Source: Mycolicibacterium cosmeticum (GTDB lineage: Bacteria; Actinomycetota; Actinomycetes; Mycobacteriales; Mycobacteriaceae). From it: DNA of 64,000 bases. Positions 9,417-18,024 of this stretch are shown piece after piece. The stretch spans positions 1 to 64,000 of the forward strand of contig JACPVS010000011.1 of the NCBI GenBank assembly GCA_016197365.1, given 5' to 3'. Below the pieces are notes generated by a model that worked only from the letters and a program-made list of their open reading frames with translations, ran no database searches and was not told the DNA's origin. Numbering within the stretch: the stretch's first letter is position 1; each line of letters starts with the position of its first letter. The position numbers were made by a program, and so were the translations under genes.

Positions 9417-10247
9417 ACCCAGCCCGCTCAGGAGTGCCACGATGACGCCGATGATCACCAGGCCGCCGCCCACGGTCAGCGTGAGGTTGAGCCACATGTG
9501 CATGCTGCCCACCGCATGATCGACCATCACGTCGGCGATCGCGTGCACATCCCCGGGCGTGCGATTCAGCGCATCGTCGACGTAGCGCCGCCCGATCTCG
9601 ATACCGGCCCAACCGGCCGCGCCCACCAGCAGTGCCGAAATTCCCAGTGCTGCAAAGGCTTTACCGCGCGCCCGAGACGCCATCAAGGTCAGTAGCGCGA
9701 AGACGCCGGTCAGCACCGCCACCCCGACGCTCGCCCATGGGCCCCACACCCCCACCAGCCGCAACTGACCGGGCCGCAGATGCTCGGACACCTGCTCGGT
9801 GAGCGGCACCTCCAGAGTCGACGGCACCTGCACGCCGAATCCGGCCAACGTCTGCTGGATCGAACTGTCGGCCAGCATCGGCGCCAGGTCCACCACCCAC
9901 CGACCGGACGAGTCCGAACGTGATACCTGATCGGTGAACAGCCACCGATGGGCGACGCGGTTGACCGTGGCGAACTGCCCGGGGAAGACGCTGCTGGCGG
10001 TGTAGGCACTCACCGTCGCGCCGAGCACCGTGCCCTGCACTCCGGAAGCACCGGTTGCGGAGACCAGCTGTGCCCCCAACTCGGAGGCCATCGCCTGCTG
10101 CAGGGCAGGGTCGGTGGCGGCCGACGCGGACAGCGCCGCGTACCCGTCCTCGGAGACCAGCGTGTGCTGGGCCCACAACGCCGGCACCGTGACCACCAGC
10201 AGCGCCGTGGTGATCAACCACAGCAGCGCCGCCAGCAGAAAGCGCAC
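9396..10247 (-). CDS. Predicted membrane protein, extracytoplasmic loop between TM segments (283 aa)
   Basis: No recognised family. An N-terminal hydrophobic segment (residues 3-25) is followed by a roughly 140-residue extracytoplasmic region rich in Ala, Ser, Thr and Val. Two adjacent TM helices (about 170-215) and a final one (about 252-275) follow. A conserved-looking stretch RYVDDALNRTPGDVHAIADV lies between the last helices. The GTG start is the first in frame after the upstream ppk2 gene. The 3' end overlaps the crotonase gene (convergent) by 21 bp. The pattern is common among mycobacterial envelope proteins of unknown role. Confidence 0.65.
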   Translation of the reverse strand: MRFLLAALLWLITTALLVVTVPALWAQHTLVSEDGYAALSASAATDPALQQAMASELGAQLVSATGASGVQGTVLGATVSAYTASSVFPGQFATVNRVAHRWLFTDQVSRSDSSGRWVVDLAPMLADSSIQQTLAGFGVQVPSTLEVPLTEQVSEHLRPGQLRLVGVWGPWASVGVAVLTGVFALLTLMASRARGKAFAALGISALLVGAAGWAGIEIGRRYVDDALNRTPGDVHAIADVMVDHAVGSMHMWLNLTLTVGGGLVIIGVIVALLSGLGSGRDDV

Positions 10248-10279
10248 GGGCGTCCCTCCCTCACAGCAGGGACGCGGCG

Positions 10280-11137
10280 TCAGTCGCCCAGCGCGCGTCC
10301 CACGATCGCCGGGTCGGCCTGGCCGACCACCTCATGGTCTTTGTTGTCGTAGTTGAACTTACCCAGGACGTAGCGCATCGCGTTGATCCTGGCGCGTTTC
10401 TTGTCGTTGCTTTTCACGACGGTCCAGGGCGCGATCTCGGTATCGGTCCAGGCGAACATGTCCTCTTTGGCCGCCGTGTAACCGTCCCACTTGTCCAGCG
10501 AGGCCAGATCCGTCGGTGAGAGCTTCCACTGCCGCACGGGGTCGACCTGACGGATGGTGAACCGGGTGCGCTGCTCGTTCTGGGTGACCGAGAACCACAG
10601 CTTGGTCAGGCTGATGCCGTCGTTGACCAGCATCTGCTCGAACAGCGGTGCCTGCCTGATGAATTCGGCGTGCTGCTTGGGCGAGCAGTAGCCCATGACA
10701 CGCTCGACGCCGGCCCGGTTGTACCAGGATCGGTCGAACAGCACGATCTCACCGGCGGCGGGCAGGTGGTTGACGTAGCGCTGGAAGTACCACTGGGTGC
10801 GTTCCTTCTCGGTCGGCTTCTCCAGAGCGACGACGCGGGCTCCGCGCGGGTTGAGGTGCTCCATGAACCGTTTGATGGTGCCGCCCTTGCCCGCGGCGTC
10901 CCGTCCCTCGAAGACGATGACGTGGCGCAGGCCGTTGGACTGGCTCCACTTCTGCAGCTTGAGCAGCTCGATCTGCAGCAGTCGCTTCTGCTCCTCGTAC
11001 TCCGAGCGCTTCATCCGCTCGTCGTACGGGTAGCCCTCACGCCAGGTGTCGACCACCTCGCCGCCGGGCATCAACAGCAATTCGGGATCGTCGTCGTCAT
11101 CGTCGCGGACGGCGTAGCCGGAAAGGTCCAGAGTCAC
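10280..11137 (-). CDS. ppk2: Polyphosphate kinase 2 (285 aa)
   Basis: Transfers phosphate between polyphosphate and nucleotides; the class I PPK2 family mostly makes GTP/ATP from NDP and polyP. Walker A is EGRDAAGKGG (residues about 77-86), Walker B VLFDRSWYNR (132-141), and the lid-module arginines lie in NEQRTRFTIRQVDP. The length fits single-domain PPK2. An acidic run of six Asp (12-17) sits near the N-terminus. It starts with GTG at 11137. An inverted repeat (11152-11184) separates it from the aldehyde dehydrogenase gene on the same strand, so it probably has its own transcription control. Family call is firm; substrate preference is not decided by sequence. Confidence 0.93.
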   Translation of the reverse strand: MTLDLSGYAVRDDDDDDPELLLMPGGEVVDTWREGYPYDERMKRSEYEEQKRLLQIELLKLQKWSQSNGLRHVIVFEGRDAAGKGGTIKRFMEHLNPRGARVVALEKPTEKERTQWYFQRYVNHLPAAGEIVLFDRSWYNRAGVERVMGYCSPKQHAEFIRQAPLFEQMLVNDGISLTKLWFSVTQNEQRTRFTIRQVDPVRQWKLSPTDLASLDKWDGYTAAKEDMFAWTDTEIAPWTVVKSNDKKRARINAMRYVLGKFNYDNKDHEVVGQADPAIVGRALGD

Positions 11138-11151
11138 CGCACGAAGCTATC

Positions 11152-11184
11152 CACCCGGGCGTACCAGACGGTGTCGCCCGGGTG
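11152..11184 (-). terminator. Perfect inverted repeat between aldehyde dehydrogenase and ppk2
   Basis: CACCCGGGCG (11152-11161) and CGCCCGGGTG (11175-11184) form a perfect 10-bp stem with a 13-nt loop, starting 14 nt past the aldehyde dehydrogenase stop. It has no U tract, so termination is plausible but not certain. Only 14 nt separate it from the ppk2 start, so it could also act in the ppk2 5' region. Confidence 0.5.
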
Positions 11185-11197
11185 AACAGCAGGTGAG

Positions 11198-12709
11198 CTA
11201 CTTGGCCTCGCGCTTGGGCCGGGACAGCGCCATCTTGGTCATCATCTTGTTCATCCGGGCCAGCGCCTTGAGCGAATTGTTGTAGTAGTTGCCGCCTGCG
11301 CCCACGCTCAACCGCGGCAGCACGACCGTCTCCTGCCGGCAGAACTTGCGCACGCCGTCGACGCCGCCGAACCGCGCGCCGATGCCCGACGTCTTCCAGC
11401 CGCCCATCGGGGCCGTCGTGCACATCAGGTTGGAGATGACGTCGTTGATGTTCACCGCACCGCAGTCCAGCTGCAGCGCAACATCCTTGGCGCGGTCGAG
11501 ATCCTTGGAGAAGACCGCCGCGCTGAGACCGTACGGGCTGTCGTTGGCCAGGCGCACCGCCTCGCCCACCGAGGACACCTTCATGATGGGCAGTGTCGGG
11601 CCGAACGTCTCTTCGGTCATACATGCCATCGAGTGGTCGACGTCGACCAGCACCGTCGGCGGGTAGAAGCTGCCCGGGCCCTCGGGGCGCTTGCCGCCGG
11701 TCAGTGCCTTGGCGCCCCGGGCCAGCGCGTCATCGACGTGGCGCGCCGTCACCGCCACCTGGGACTCGTCGATGAGGGCACCGAAGTCATAGCCCTCCCC
11801 GGCGCCGACCTTCAGGTTCTGCACGGCCTTGACCACCGCCGCGACGAACTGGTCGTAGACCGGTTCCAGGACGTAGACCCGTTCCACCGACACACACGTC
11901 TGACCGGCGTTGAACATGCCGCCCCACACCGCGGCGTTGGCCGCCAGTTCGACATCGGCGTCGTCGAGGACGATCAGCGGGTCCTTGCCGCCGAGTTCCA
12001 GGCTGACCGGGGTGAGGCGGCGGGCGGCCCGTTCCATCACCTTGACGCCGGTGGTGCTGGAACCGGTGAACTGGATGTAGTCGGAGTTGTCGATGACGGC
12101 CTCGGATACCTCACGCGCACCCTGGGCCAGGGCCAGTACTTCCGGAGCCCCCGAATCCAGCCAGCCGCGCAGCAGCACCTCGGCGGTCAGCGGCGTGCGC
12201 TCGGACGGCTTGAGCAGGACCGAGGCGCCGGCCGCGAGCGCGCCGATGGCGTCCATCAACGCGTTGGCGACGGGGTAGTTCCACGGCGCGATGATCCCGA
12301 CCACCGCGCGGGGCCGGTAGTGCACGGCGATCTTCTTGATCGACAGGAACGGCAGCGGGGCGGGCCGGGACTCCGGCGCCATCGCCTTCTCCACCGCCTT
12401 GATGTAGTAGGACAGGATCATGATCAGCAGCGGCACCTCTTGCGCCGCGTCCGTTGCCGACTTGCCCGTCTCGGCGATCAGCAGCTTCTCGATCTCGTCG
12501 CGGTGTTCCCCCAGCCAGACCGCGTAGCGGGCCAGCACCTTGGCGCGGCCCTTTGCACCGCGGGCCTCCCATTCCCGCTGCGCTTCGCGCAGGCCGGCGG
12601 CGATGCGCGGCACGTCTGCGGGAGCGGTCCAGCGCACTTCACCGGCCACGGCACCCGTGGCGGGGTTGAGGATGGTCGCGATATCAGAGCGGTCTGCAGT
12701 GGCAGTCAT
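11198..12709 (-). CDS. Aldehyde dehydrogenase, succinate-semialdehyde dehydrogenase-like (503 aa)
   Basis: NAD(P)-dependent oxidation of an aldehyde to an acid; overall it resembles GabD2-type succinic semialdehyde dehydrogenases. Visible motifs are APWNYP (cofactor region, about 141-146), the KPSE lysine near 167, FTGSSTTG (214-221), the general-base Glu in LELGG (about 238) and the nucleophile Cys272 in NAGQTCVS. The C-terminal half carries EETFGP and the FGGVDGVRKF segment. The last 30 residues are basic and Met-rich (ARMNKMMTKMALSRPKREAK), an extension beyond the core. The ATG at 12709 is well placed. Substrate assignment is by resemblance only. Confidence 0.88.
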   Translation of the reverse strand: MTATADRSDIATILNPATGAVAGEVRWTAPADVPRIAAGLREAQREWEARGAKGRAKVLARYAVWLGEHRDEIEKLLIAETGKSATDAAQEVPLLIMILSYYIKAVEKAMAPESRPAPLPFLSIKKIAVHYRPRAVVGIIAPWNYPVANALMDAIGALAAGASVLLKPSERTPLTAEVLLRGWLDSGAPEVLALAQGAREVSEAVIDNSDYIQFTGSSTTGVKVMERAARRLTPVSLELGGKDPLIVLDDADVELAANAAVWGGMFNAGQTCVSVERVYVLEPVYDQFVAAVVKAVQNLKVGAGEGYDFGALIDESQVAVTARHVDDALARGAKALTGGKRPEGPGSFYPPTVLVDVDHSMACMTEETFGPTLPIMKVSSVGEAVRLANDSPYGLSAAVFSKDLDRAKDVALQLDCGAVNINDVISNLMCTTAPMGGWKTSGIGARFGGVDGVRKFCRQETVVLPRLSVGAGGNYYNNSLKALARMNKMMTKMALSRPKREAK

Positions 12710-12762
12710 AGGGCCATGCTAAACCGCGCGTGTGACGCAGCTCGCACCGGGGTTGACACCTG

Positions 12763-13287
12763 TCAACTTTGTGGCGCGATGCCCCGCACGTACGCCGCCT
12801 GACCGAGGTGCTGCGCGCCGTCGTCGATGATGCTGACCAGCCGCACGCTGGCGGTGACCGGTGGATTCCAGCGCTCGTCGACGATGCGCTCGAGCTCTTG
12901 CCCGTCCACCGACGCGATGTACTCCAGAGTGACCTTGTGCACCGCTCGGTAGTAACCCGCCAGCAGATCCGCTGGGGCGCGCACCTTGCCCACCTCGTCG
13001 GGCGTGTGCCCGTAACCCATGTCGTTACCGGGAAGATCCAGCCCGAAGCGTTCGCGCCAGCCGTCGCGGATCCAGACCTGCTCCGTCCCGGCGATGTCGG
13101 CGAGTTGCACGTCGTGCTGGCGGGCGCTGTGCCAGATGAGCCAGGCAATGCTGTTGGCGTCCGGTGTGGGCCGCCACGAGGACAGCTCCTCGGTGAGGCC
13201 TTCGGTCAGTTCGTCGGCGTGCTCGATGAGCCGCGCGAAGGAGTCACGGAGCAGTTCCCGGGCGGCGGCGTCGGCATCACTGGTCAT
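12763..13287 (-). CDS. DinB/MDMPI-like metal-binding protein (174 aa)
   Basis: Four-helix-bundle protein of the DinB/DUF664 superfamily, often metal-dependent thiol transferases that use mycothiol in actinobacteria. Candidate metal ligands are the histidines in WLIWHSARQHDV (about residues 55-60) and in DDGAQHLGQAAYVRG near the C-terminus. The start ATG at 13287 is preceded by TACGTT (13295-13300) at 7 nt, a leaderless pattern. Longer in-frame readings upstream are Pro/Arg/Thr-rich and lie antisense within the next gene, so they were rejected. Confidence 0.75.
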   Translation of the reverse strand: MTSDADAAARELLRDSFARLIEHADELTEGLTEELSSWRPTPDANSIAWLIWHSARQHDVQLADIAGTEQVWIRDGWRERFGLDLPGNDMGYGHTPDEVGKVRAPADLLAGYYRAVHKVTLEYIASVDGQELERIVDERWNPPVTASVRLVSIIDDGAQHLGQAAYVRGIAPQS

Positions 13288-13333
13288 GATCGCCAACGTA
13301 CTCGGGACGGCGACAAGTGAATCGTGGCCGGAA

Positions 13334-14749
13334 TCAGGCGGCCGCGGCCTCGGCCTTGTCTCCCGCACCAGCCGGAGAGGCCGCACCCGCGGAAGGCGCG
13401 TCCTTCTTCGCGTCGGCACGATGGCGCCCGCCGGCCTCCCCCGATTCGGCACCGCGGTGCGACCCGCGCACAGCGGTCTTGTTCTCATCGGCGCCCTGGG
13501 ACACCTTGTTGTCCCTGCGGTGGTGCCGGCCGGTAATCCCGTCGTTGTCGTCGCCCTTTTTGACGTCGCTGTCCTTGACGTCGCTGCCCTTGACGTCGCT
13601 GCCCTTGGCGTCGGGTTCCGCCGCGCCGCCGTCGTTGACCTCGGCGGCCGGCTGCTTGTCGACAACTGGGGCCGGGTCGGCGGGTTCGGTAACAGGTTCG
13701 GCCACAACGGCTTCCGGCGCCTTGGCCTTAACATCTTGTGCAGCATCGGGTTCCGAGTCCAGATCCGCGGCGGGTGTCACGTCTTCCGCCGTCGTGGGCA
13801 CGTCGAGCGTGACCGCTTTCGCGGCCGCGAGCGGAGTTGCCGAAACCAGCGCGGTCGACGCCGCCCCTGCCGATGACGTGGCCAGGAACGGGGTGGGCGC
13901 GATGGGCGCAGGCAGGAGATCGAGTAGCTTTTCGACACCGTTGGCGATCGCCGTGTAGACGGCCTCGATCGGCGCACCGACGAAGGGCAGATACGTCAGA
14001 GGAGCGACGAAACTGTCCACGATCTGCCCGAGTAGGCCGTTGTACGGCTCGACCAGTCCACGCACCAGATTGCTGAGCAGGCCGGGGATTTCGGATGGAT
14101 ATCGCAATGCCGACTCGAGGGTGGCCTCCAGGTCGTACGGCAGATAACCGAGGTAGCGCACCGTGGCCGTGATGGAATACAGCGGGGCCAACGCCAGCCA
14201 GTTGATGTCGTCCACGATATTGCCGACGAAGTTGTTGTTCACGAAGTCGTAGAAGGCATCCGAACCGGCGGTCGGGTCGGGTAGCGCATTTAAGAGTGAA
14301 CCGATGCGGCCGGCCGTACCATTGACCGCCCCGGTAAGCCATGTTCCGATCGGTGGCGGGAGCACCGAGGTGATATCCGTCAGCCCACCGACGCCGTAAC
14401 TGGCGAAGGTGCCGTACAACGGGTTCGTGTATTGCTGAGCGACGAAACTGAGCAAGCTACCGATGATGGCGGGGTTACGGAGCGAGAGCACCAAGGTGCT
14501 GAATGCGTAGTCGGGGCTCCACAGCGCAGCCTCGATGGGTGCTTCGACGATCGTCGTCGCGCCGCTCACCATCGTCCCGAAGTTGAACAACAGGTCAGTG
14601 ACCACGGACGCCGACTGCACCGCTTGGCTACTCACGACGGGGGCGGCCTTCTCGGCCAGTGGCACCCATCCGGGCGACGCGGCGGCCACCACTCCCGCCG
14701 CCAAGAACGCCGCTGCCAACCTCGTGTGCGAACGAACCGTAACCGTCAT
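13334..14749 (-). CDS. Secreted Ala/Pro-rich protein with charged repetitive tail (471 aa)
   Basis: Mycobacterial exported protein of unknown function. The start at 14749 has a purine-rich CGGGGGC site 5-6 nt upstream and begins with a signal sequence (TVTVRSHTRLAAAFLAAGVVAAASPG). Residues of about 40-290 form a hydrophobic region with phrases such as PLYGTFASYGVGGLTDIT and LTYLPFVGAPIEAVYTAIANGVEKLLDLLP, reminiscent of PE/PPE-associated hydrophobic domains, but no PE or PPE N-terminus is present. From about 310 on it is Ala/Pro/Asp/Glu-rich, then highly charged (HHRRDNK...). A KGSDV/KDSDV pentapeptide repeat is encoded by a 15-bp tandem repeat. Function unknown. Confidence 0.7.
   Translation of the reverse strand: MTVTVRSHTRLAAAFLAAGVVAAASPGWVPLAEKAAPVVSSQAVQSASVVTDLLFNFGTMVSGATTIVEAPIEAALWSPDYAFSTLVLSLRNPAIIGSLLSFVAQQYTNPLYGTFASYGVGGLTDITSVLPPPIGTWLTGAVNGTAGRIGSLLNALPDPTAGSDAFYDFVNNNFVGNIVDDINWLALAPLYSITATVRYLGYLPYDLEATLESALRYPSEIPGLLSNLVRGLVEPYNGLLGQIVDSFVAPLTYLPFVGAPIEAVYTAIANGVEKLLDLLPAPIAPTPFLATSSAGAASTALVSATPLAAAKAVTLDVPTTAEDVTPAADLDSEPDAAQDVKAKAPEAVVAEPVTEPADPAPVVDKQPAAEVNDGGAAEPDAKGSDVKGSDVKDSDVKKGDDNDGITGRHHRRDNKVSQGADENKTAVRGSHRGAESGEAGGRHRADAKKDAPSAGAASPAGAGDKAEAAAA
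13562..13606 (-). repeat. 15-bp tandem repeat in the tail of the secreted protein
   Basis: Three tandem copies of a 15-bp unit (GACGTCGCTGCCCTT, first copy with one change) plus a partial fourth encode repeated GSDVK pentapeptides on the minus strand. The unit keeps the reading frame, so copy-number change would lengthen or shorten the tail without a frameshift. Confidence 0.75.
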
Positions 14750-14884
14750 GGCGTGCCCCCGAATCATTCACAGCCAGAGAACAGGACGGGCACAGAATAC
14801 GACGGTAAATATCGGTCGGGTCAATAATTTTGGGCAACTCGGGTAGCGCAGTAGCCAGATTCACCCGTTCGGCTTACAGCACCT

Positions 14885-15841
14885 CTACAGCATCGCCAGC
14901 GACAGGTCCCACAGCCGCTCGGCGTTCTCCACATCCAGGGCGTAGGGCGCCACACCGCCGATCCCGCCGTCGCGACTGTCGACGACGACGGCCTCGTTGC
15001 AGTCCTCGAAATAGCGGCCGCCGACGCCGTCGACCAACGGCGAGGCTGCGAGCAGAACCGACGTCGCCGCGCCCTGCTCGACGCTCTTGAACCGGCTGCC
15101 GGCACGCCGGAACCGCTCCCGCGCTTCCTCGTTGTAGCCGAGCGGAAGGTGGCGTTGCAGTGCGGTCGCGATACCGCCGGGCATCAGCGCGTTGGCGGTG
15201 ATCCCGTCCGCTGCCCAGCGCCGGCTCGCTTCGACCGCGAACAGCACGTTGGCCGTCTTGCTCTGCCCGTATGCGCCGAACGGGTCGTAGTCCCGGAACG
15301 CGTAGTCGATGTCGTCGAACACCACCGGCGAGCGCAGGTGACCGGCCGAGCTCACCGATACGATGCGCGCCCCGCCGGCCTGGCGCAGGGCGTCGTACAG
15401 GCCGATTGCCAGCCCGAAATGCCCGAGATGGTTGGTGGCGAACTGCAACTCGTGGCCCTCGTCGGTCAGGGTCAGTTCCTGGACGGCCATGACGCCGGCG
15501 TTGTTGACCAGAATGTGCAGCGGTCCCGTCCACGAGCTTGCGAACGCGACGACGCTGTCGGGCCGGCTCAGATCCAGTGCCGAGACCGACACCGCGTCGT
15601 TGCCGGAGCCGGCGCGGATCTCCTCGGCGATGGGCAGCGCGGCATCGACGTCCCGCACCGCCAGGGTCACCGCGGCGCCGGCAGCGGCCAGCACCCGCGC
15701 CGTCTCCACGCCGATTCCCGACGAGGCGCCGGTGACGATCGCTGTCTTGCCGGTCAGGTCTACCCCGGCGATCACATCTGCCGCGGTGGAGTCGAAACCG
15801 AACGGAGTCACGATGCGGTCGGCAACAGTCGGTGTACTCAT
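14885..15841 (-). CDS. Short-chain dehydrogenase/reductase (318 aa)
   Basis: NAD(P)-dependent oxidoreductase of the WW-domain-oxidoreductase/retinol-dehydrogenase-like SDR group. The cofactor motif TGASSGIG is near residues 36-43, NNAG near 113-116, and the active-site YxxxK (YGQSK) near 195-199. Extra motifs FATNHLGHF and a long C-terminal part (IGGVAPYALDVENAERLW) match this subgroup. The ATG at 15841 gives the normal family length. It lies 37 nt downstream of the VOC gene on the same strand. Substrate unknown. Confidence 0.85.
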   Translation of the reverse strand: MSTPTVADRIVTPFGFDSTAADVIAGVDLTGKTAIVTGASSGIGVETARVLAAAGAAVTLAVRDVDAALPIAEEIRAGSGNDAVSVSALDLSRPDSVVAFASSWTGPLHILVNNAGVMAVQELTLTDEGHELQFATNHLGHFGLAIGLYDALRQAGGARIVSVSSAGHLRSPVVFDDIDYAFRDYDPFGAYGQSKTANVLFAVEASRRWAADGITANALMPGGIATALQRHLPLGYNEEARERFRRAGSRFKSVEQGAATSVLLAASPLVDGVGGRYFEDCNEAVVVDSRDGGIGGVAPYALDVENAERLWDLSLAML

Positions 15842-15878
15842 AACGGGTACCAACCGCTGCCCGGCGGAATGATTCCCG

Positions 15879-16268
15879 TCAGGCTCCGGAATCAGCTCCG
15901 TGGAACACGGCCTCGATGTTGTTGCCGTCGGGGTCCCGGACGAACGCACCGAAGTAGCCCGGGTGGTATTCCGGCCACAACCGCGGGGCGTGCAGCGATT
16001 CGGCCCCCAGGCCGACGGCCGCGTCATGAAACGCCTGCACCGCGGCGGTGTCGGCGGCCTGGAAAGCCACGTGCACCTCCCGGTTGGGCCCGCTGGCCTC
16101 TCCGGCGTTGACGTCGGCGATCCAGAAGTCGGGTTTGCCCTCGACGCCGTAGCCGATGGCCACAGCGAAATCCATCTGCCGGGTGAAGCCGAGGACCCCC
16201 AACACGGTGTCGTAGAACTCCTGCGACTTGGCGAAGTCGGCACAGTTGATTCCCAGGTGATCGATCAC
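15879..16268 (-). CDS. VOC (glyoxalase/bleomycin-resistance fold) protein (129 aa)
   Basis: Small vicinal-oxygen-chelate fold protein. Candidate metal ligands are His in IDHLGIN (residue 4), His in REVHVAFQA (near 70) and Glu in DPDGNNIEAVF (near 120). The GTG start at 16268 gives the usual domain length and follows a TACGAT hexamer by 6 nt, suggesting a leaderless transcript. The divergent amidohydrolase starts 22 bp away. Actual reaction unknown. Confidence 0.8.
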   Translation of the reverse strand: MIDHLGINCADFAKSQEFYDTVLGVLGFTRQMDFAVAIGYGVEGKPDFWIADVNAGEASGPNREVHVAFQAADTAAVQAFHDAAVGLGAESLHAPRLWPEYHPGYFGAFVRDPDGNNIEAVFHGADSGA

Positions 16269-16274
16269 AGATGC

Positions 16275-16284
16275 ATCGTAGGTT
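16275..16284. promoter_or_regulatory. Overlapping divergent -10 elements
   Basis: On the minus strand TACGAT (16280 to 16275) lies 6 nt before the VOC GTG. On the plus strand TAGGTT (16279-16284) lies 6 nt before the amidohydrolase ATG. The two hexamers share 2 bp, so RNA polymerase could serve only one direction at a time. Confidence 0.5.
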
Positions 16285-16290
16285 CGAGGT

Positions 16291-18024
16291 ATGACACATG
16301 AGCTAGTCATCCGAAACGGGACCGTCGTCGACGGGACGGGCGGCGAACCGTACCCCGGCGACGTCGCCGTCACCGACGGTGTCATCACCGCCGTCGGATC
16401 CGTCCCCGGCGCCGGTGCCCGCGAGATCGACGCGACCGGCCTGCTGGTCACCCCCGGCTTCGTCGACCTGCACACCCATTACGACGGCCAGGCGATCTGG
16501 TCGGACCGGATGACCCCGTCCTCCGCGCACGGTGTGACGACGGCCGTGATGGGCAACTGCGGCGTCGGTTTCGCGCCGTGCCGGCCCGCCGACCACGAGA
16601 CGCTGGTCGACGTGATGGCCGGCGTCGAGGACATCCCCGGCGTGGTGATGGTCGACGGCCTGCCCTGGACATGGGAGACCTTCCCGGAATTCCTCGACGC
16701 CGTCGAGTCCCGGCGCCGGGATATCGATGTCGCCGCCTTCCTGCCGCACTCACCGCTGCGCGTGTACGTGATGGGGCAGCGCGGTGTCGACCGGGAACCC
16801 GCGACAGCCGAGGATCTGTCGCAGATGCGCATACTGGCCGCCGAAGCGGTGCACGCCGGCGCGCTGGGCTTCGCCTCATCCCGGCTGACCATCCACAAAA
16901 CCGAGAGCGGACAACCGATTCCGAGCTACGACGCCGGGCACGACGAGATCGAGGCGATCGCCCTCGGGATCAAGGACGCCGGGGGCGGACTCATCCAGTT
17001 CGTCCCCGATCTCTTGGCCGCGGACTACGAAGGCGCCCTGCAGGCGGTATTCGACGTGGCCGCTGACGTCGAACTGCCGGTGACCTTCACCCTGGCCATC
17101 GGCAATGTCGGTCCCGCCCTGCACCTGGACGCGCTACGCATGGTCGAGAAGGCGAACAAAAACAGCGGCGCGAACGGCCCTTCAGTTACCGCGCAGATCT
17201 TCCCGCGCCCCATCGGCCTGGTGATCGGCCTCGAGCTGTCCGGCAACCCGTTCGTCATGTACCCCAGCTACCGCGCGATCGCGCATCTGCCGCTGGCCGA
17301 GCGGGTGGCCGAGATGCGCAAACCCGAAGTGCGCGAACGCATCCTCAATGACTCCCCCGCCAGCGACGGGCACCCGTTGATGTTCGCGGTGCAGGCATTC
17401 AACTGGATCTTCCCGCTGGGCGACCCACCGAACTACGAGCCCGACCGCGCCGACAGCATCGCCGCCCGCGCCGAGGCCCGCGGCGTCACCGCTCTCGAAG
17501 AAGCCTATGACCGGCTGCTCGACGACGACGGCCACGCCATGTTGCTGATCACGCTGGCCAATTTCCGGGACGGGTCGCTGGACACCGTCGCCGAGCTGGT
17601 GCACCGTGACGACGTGGTACTGGGTCTCGGTGACGGCGGTGCGCATTACGGGATGATCTGCGACGCAAGCTTTCCCACGTACATGCTGACGCACTGGGTG
17701 CGCGACCGGGCCACCGGCCGGCTCAGTCTGGCCGACGCGGTGCGGGAGTTGACGACGGCGCCGGCGCGCGTGGCCGGCCTGGCCGACCGCGGGCGCATCG
17801 CCGTCGGTTACAAGGCCGACCTCAACGTCATCGACCACGGTGCGTTGCGTTTGCACAAGCCGACGGTGGTCCACGACCTGCCCGCCGGTGGGCGCCGGCT
17901 GGACCAGACCGCCGACGGGTTCGTCGCAACCATCGTGTCGGGCGAGATCATCGCCGAGCATGGCGTACCCACCGACGCGTTGCCGGGCAAGCTCATTCGT
18001 GGCCGGCAGGCAGCGCCCGCATGA
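16291..18024 (+). CDS. Amidohydrolase family protein, N-acyl-D-amino-acid deacylase-like (577 aa)
   Basis: Metal-dependent hydrolase of the amidohydrolase_3 type. The N-terminal beta-sandwich (VIRNGTVVDGTG) leads to the metal-binding motif GFVDLHTHYDGQ (about 56-67). NCGVGFAPC holds the Cys that bridges metals in D-aminoacylases. A late motif GLGDGGAHYGMICD supplies the catalytic Asp region, and the C-terminal sandwich closes with GYKADLNVID. Many actinobacterial members are annotated as D-aminoacylases without proof, so a cyclic amide or other substrate is possible. The last 4 bp overlap the CMD-like gene (ATGA). Confidence 0.85.
   Translation: MTHELVIRNGTVVDGTGGEPYPGDVAVTDGVITAVGSVPGAGAREIDATGLLVTPGFVDLHTHYDGQAIWSDRMTPSSAHGVTTAVMGNCGVGFAPCRPADHETLVDVMAGVEDIPGVVMVDGLPWTWETFPEFLDAVESRRRDIDVAAFLPHSPLRVYVMGQRGVDREPATAEDLSQMRILAAEAVHAGALGFASSRLTIHKTESGQPIPSYDAGHDEIEAIALGIKDAGGGLIQFVPDLLAADYEGALQAVFDVAADVELPVTFTLAIGNVGPALHLDALRMVEKANKNSGANGPSVTAQIFPRPIGLVIGLELSGNPFVMYPSYRAIAHLPLAERVAEMRKPEVRERILNDSPASDGHPLMFAVQAFNWIFPLGDPPNYEPDRADSIAARAEARGVTALEEAYDRLLDDDGHAMLLITLANFRDGSLDTVAELVHRDDVVLGLGDGGAHYGMICDASFPTYMLTHWVRDRATGRLSLADAVRELTTAPARVAGLADRGRIAVGYKADLNVIDHGALRLHKPTVVHDLPAGGRRLDQTADGFVATIVSGEIIAEHGVPTDALPGKLIRGRQAAPA

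Noticed and set aside
12763..13746. A 327-aa reading of the DinB gene
   Set aside because: The extra N-terminal part is Pro/Arg/Thr-rich and lies antisense inside the secreted-protein gene; the ATG at 13287 with a -10 element fits the domain length.
14885..16243. A single fused VOC-SDR protein
   Set aside because: The long frame covers the VOC region in the wrong frame; the real VOC gene is in another frame (15879-16268) and the SDR starts at 15841.
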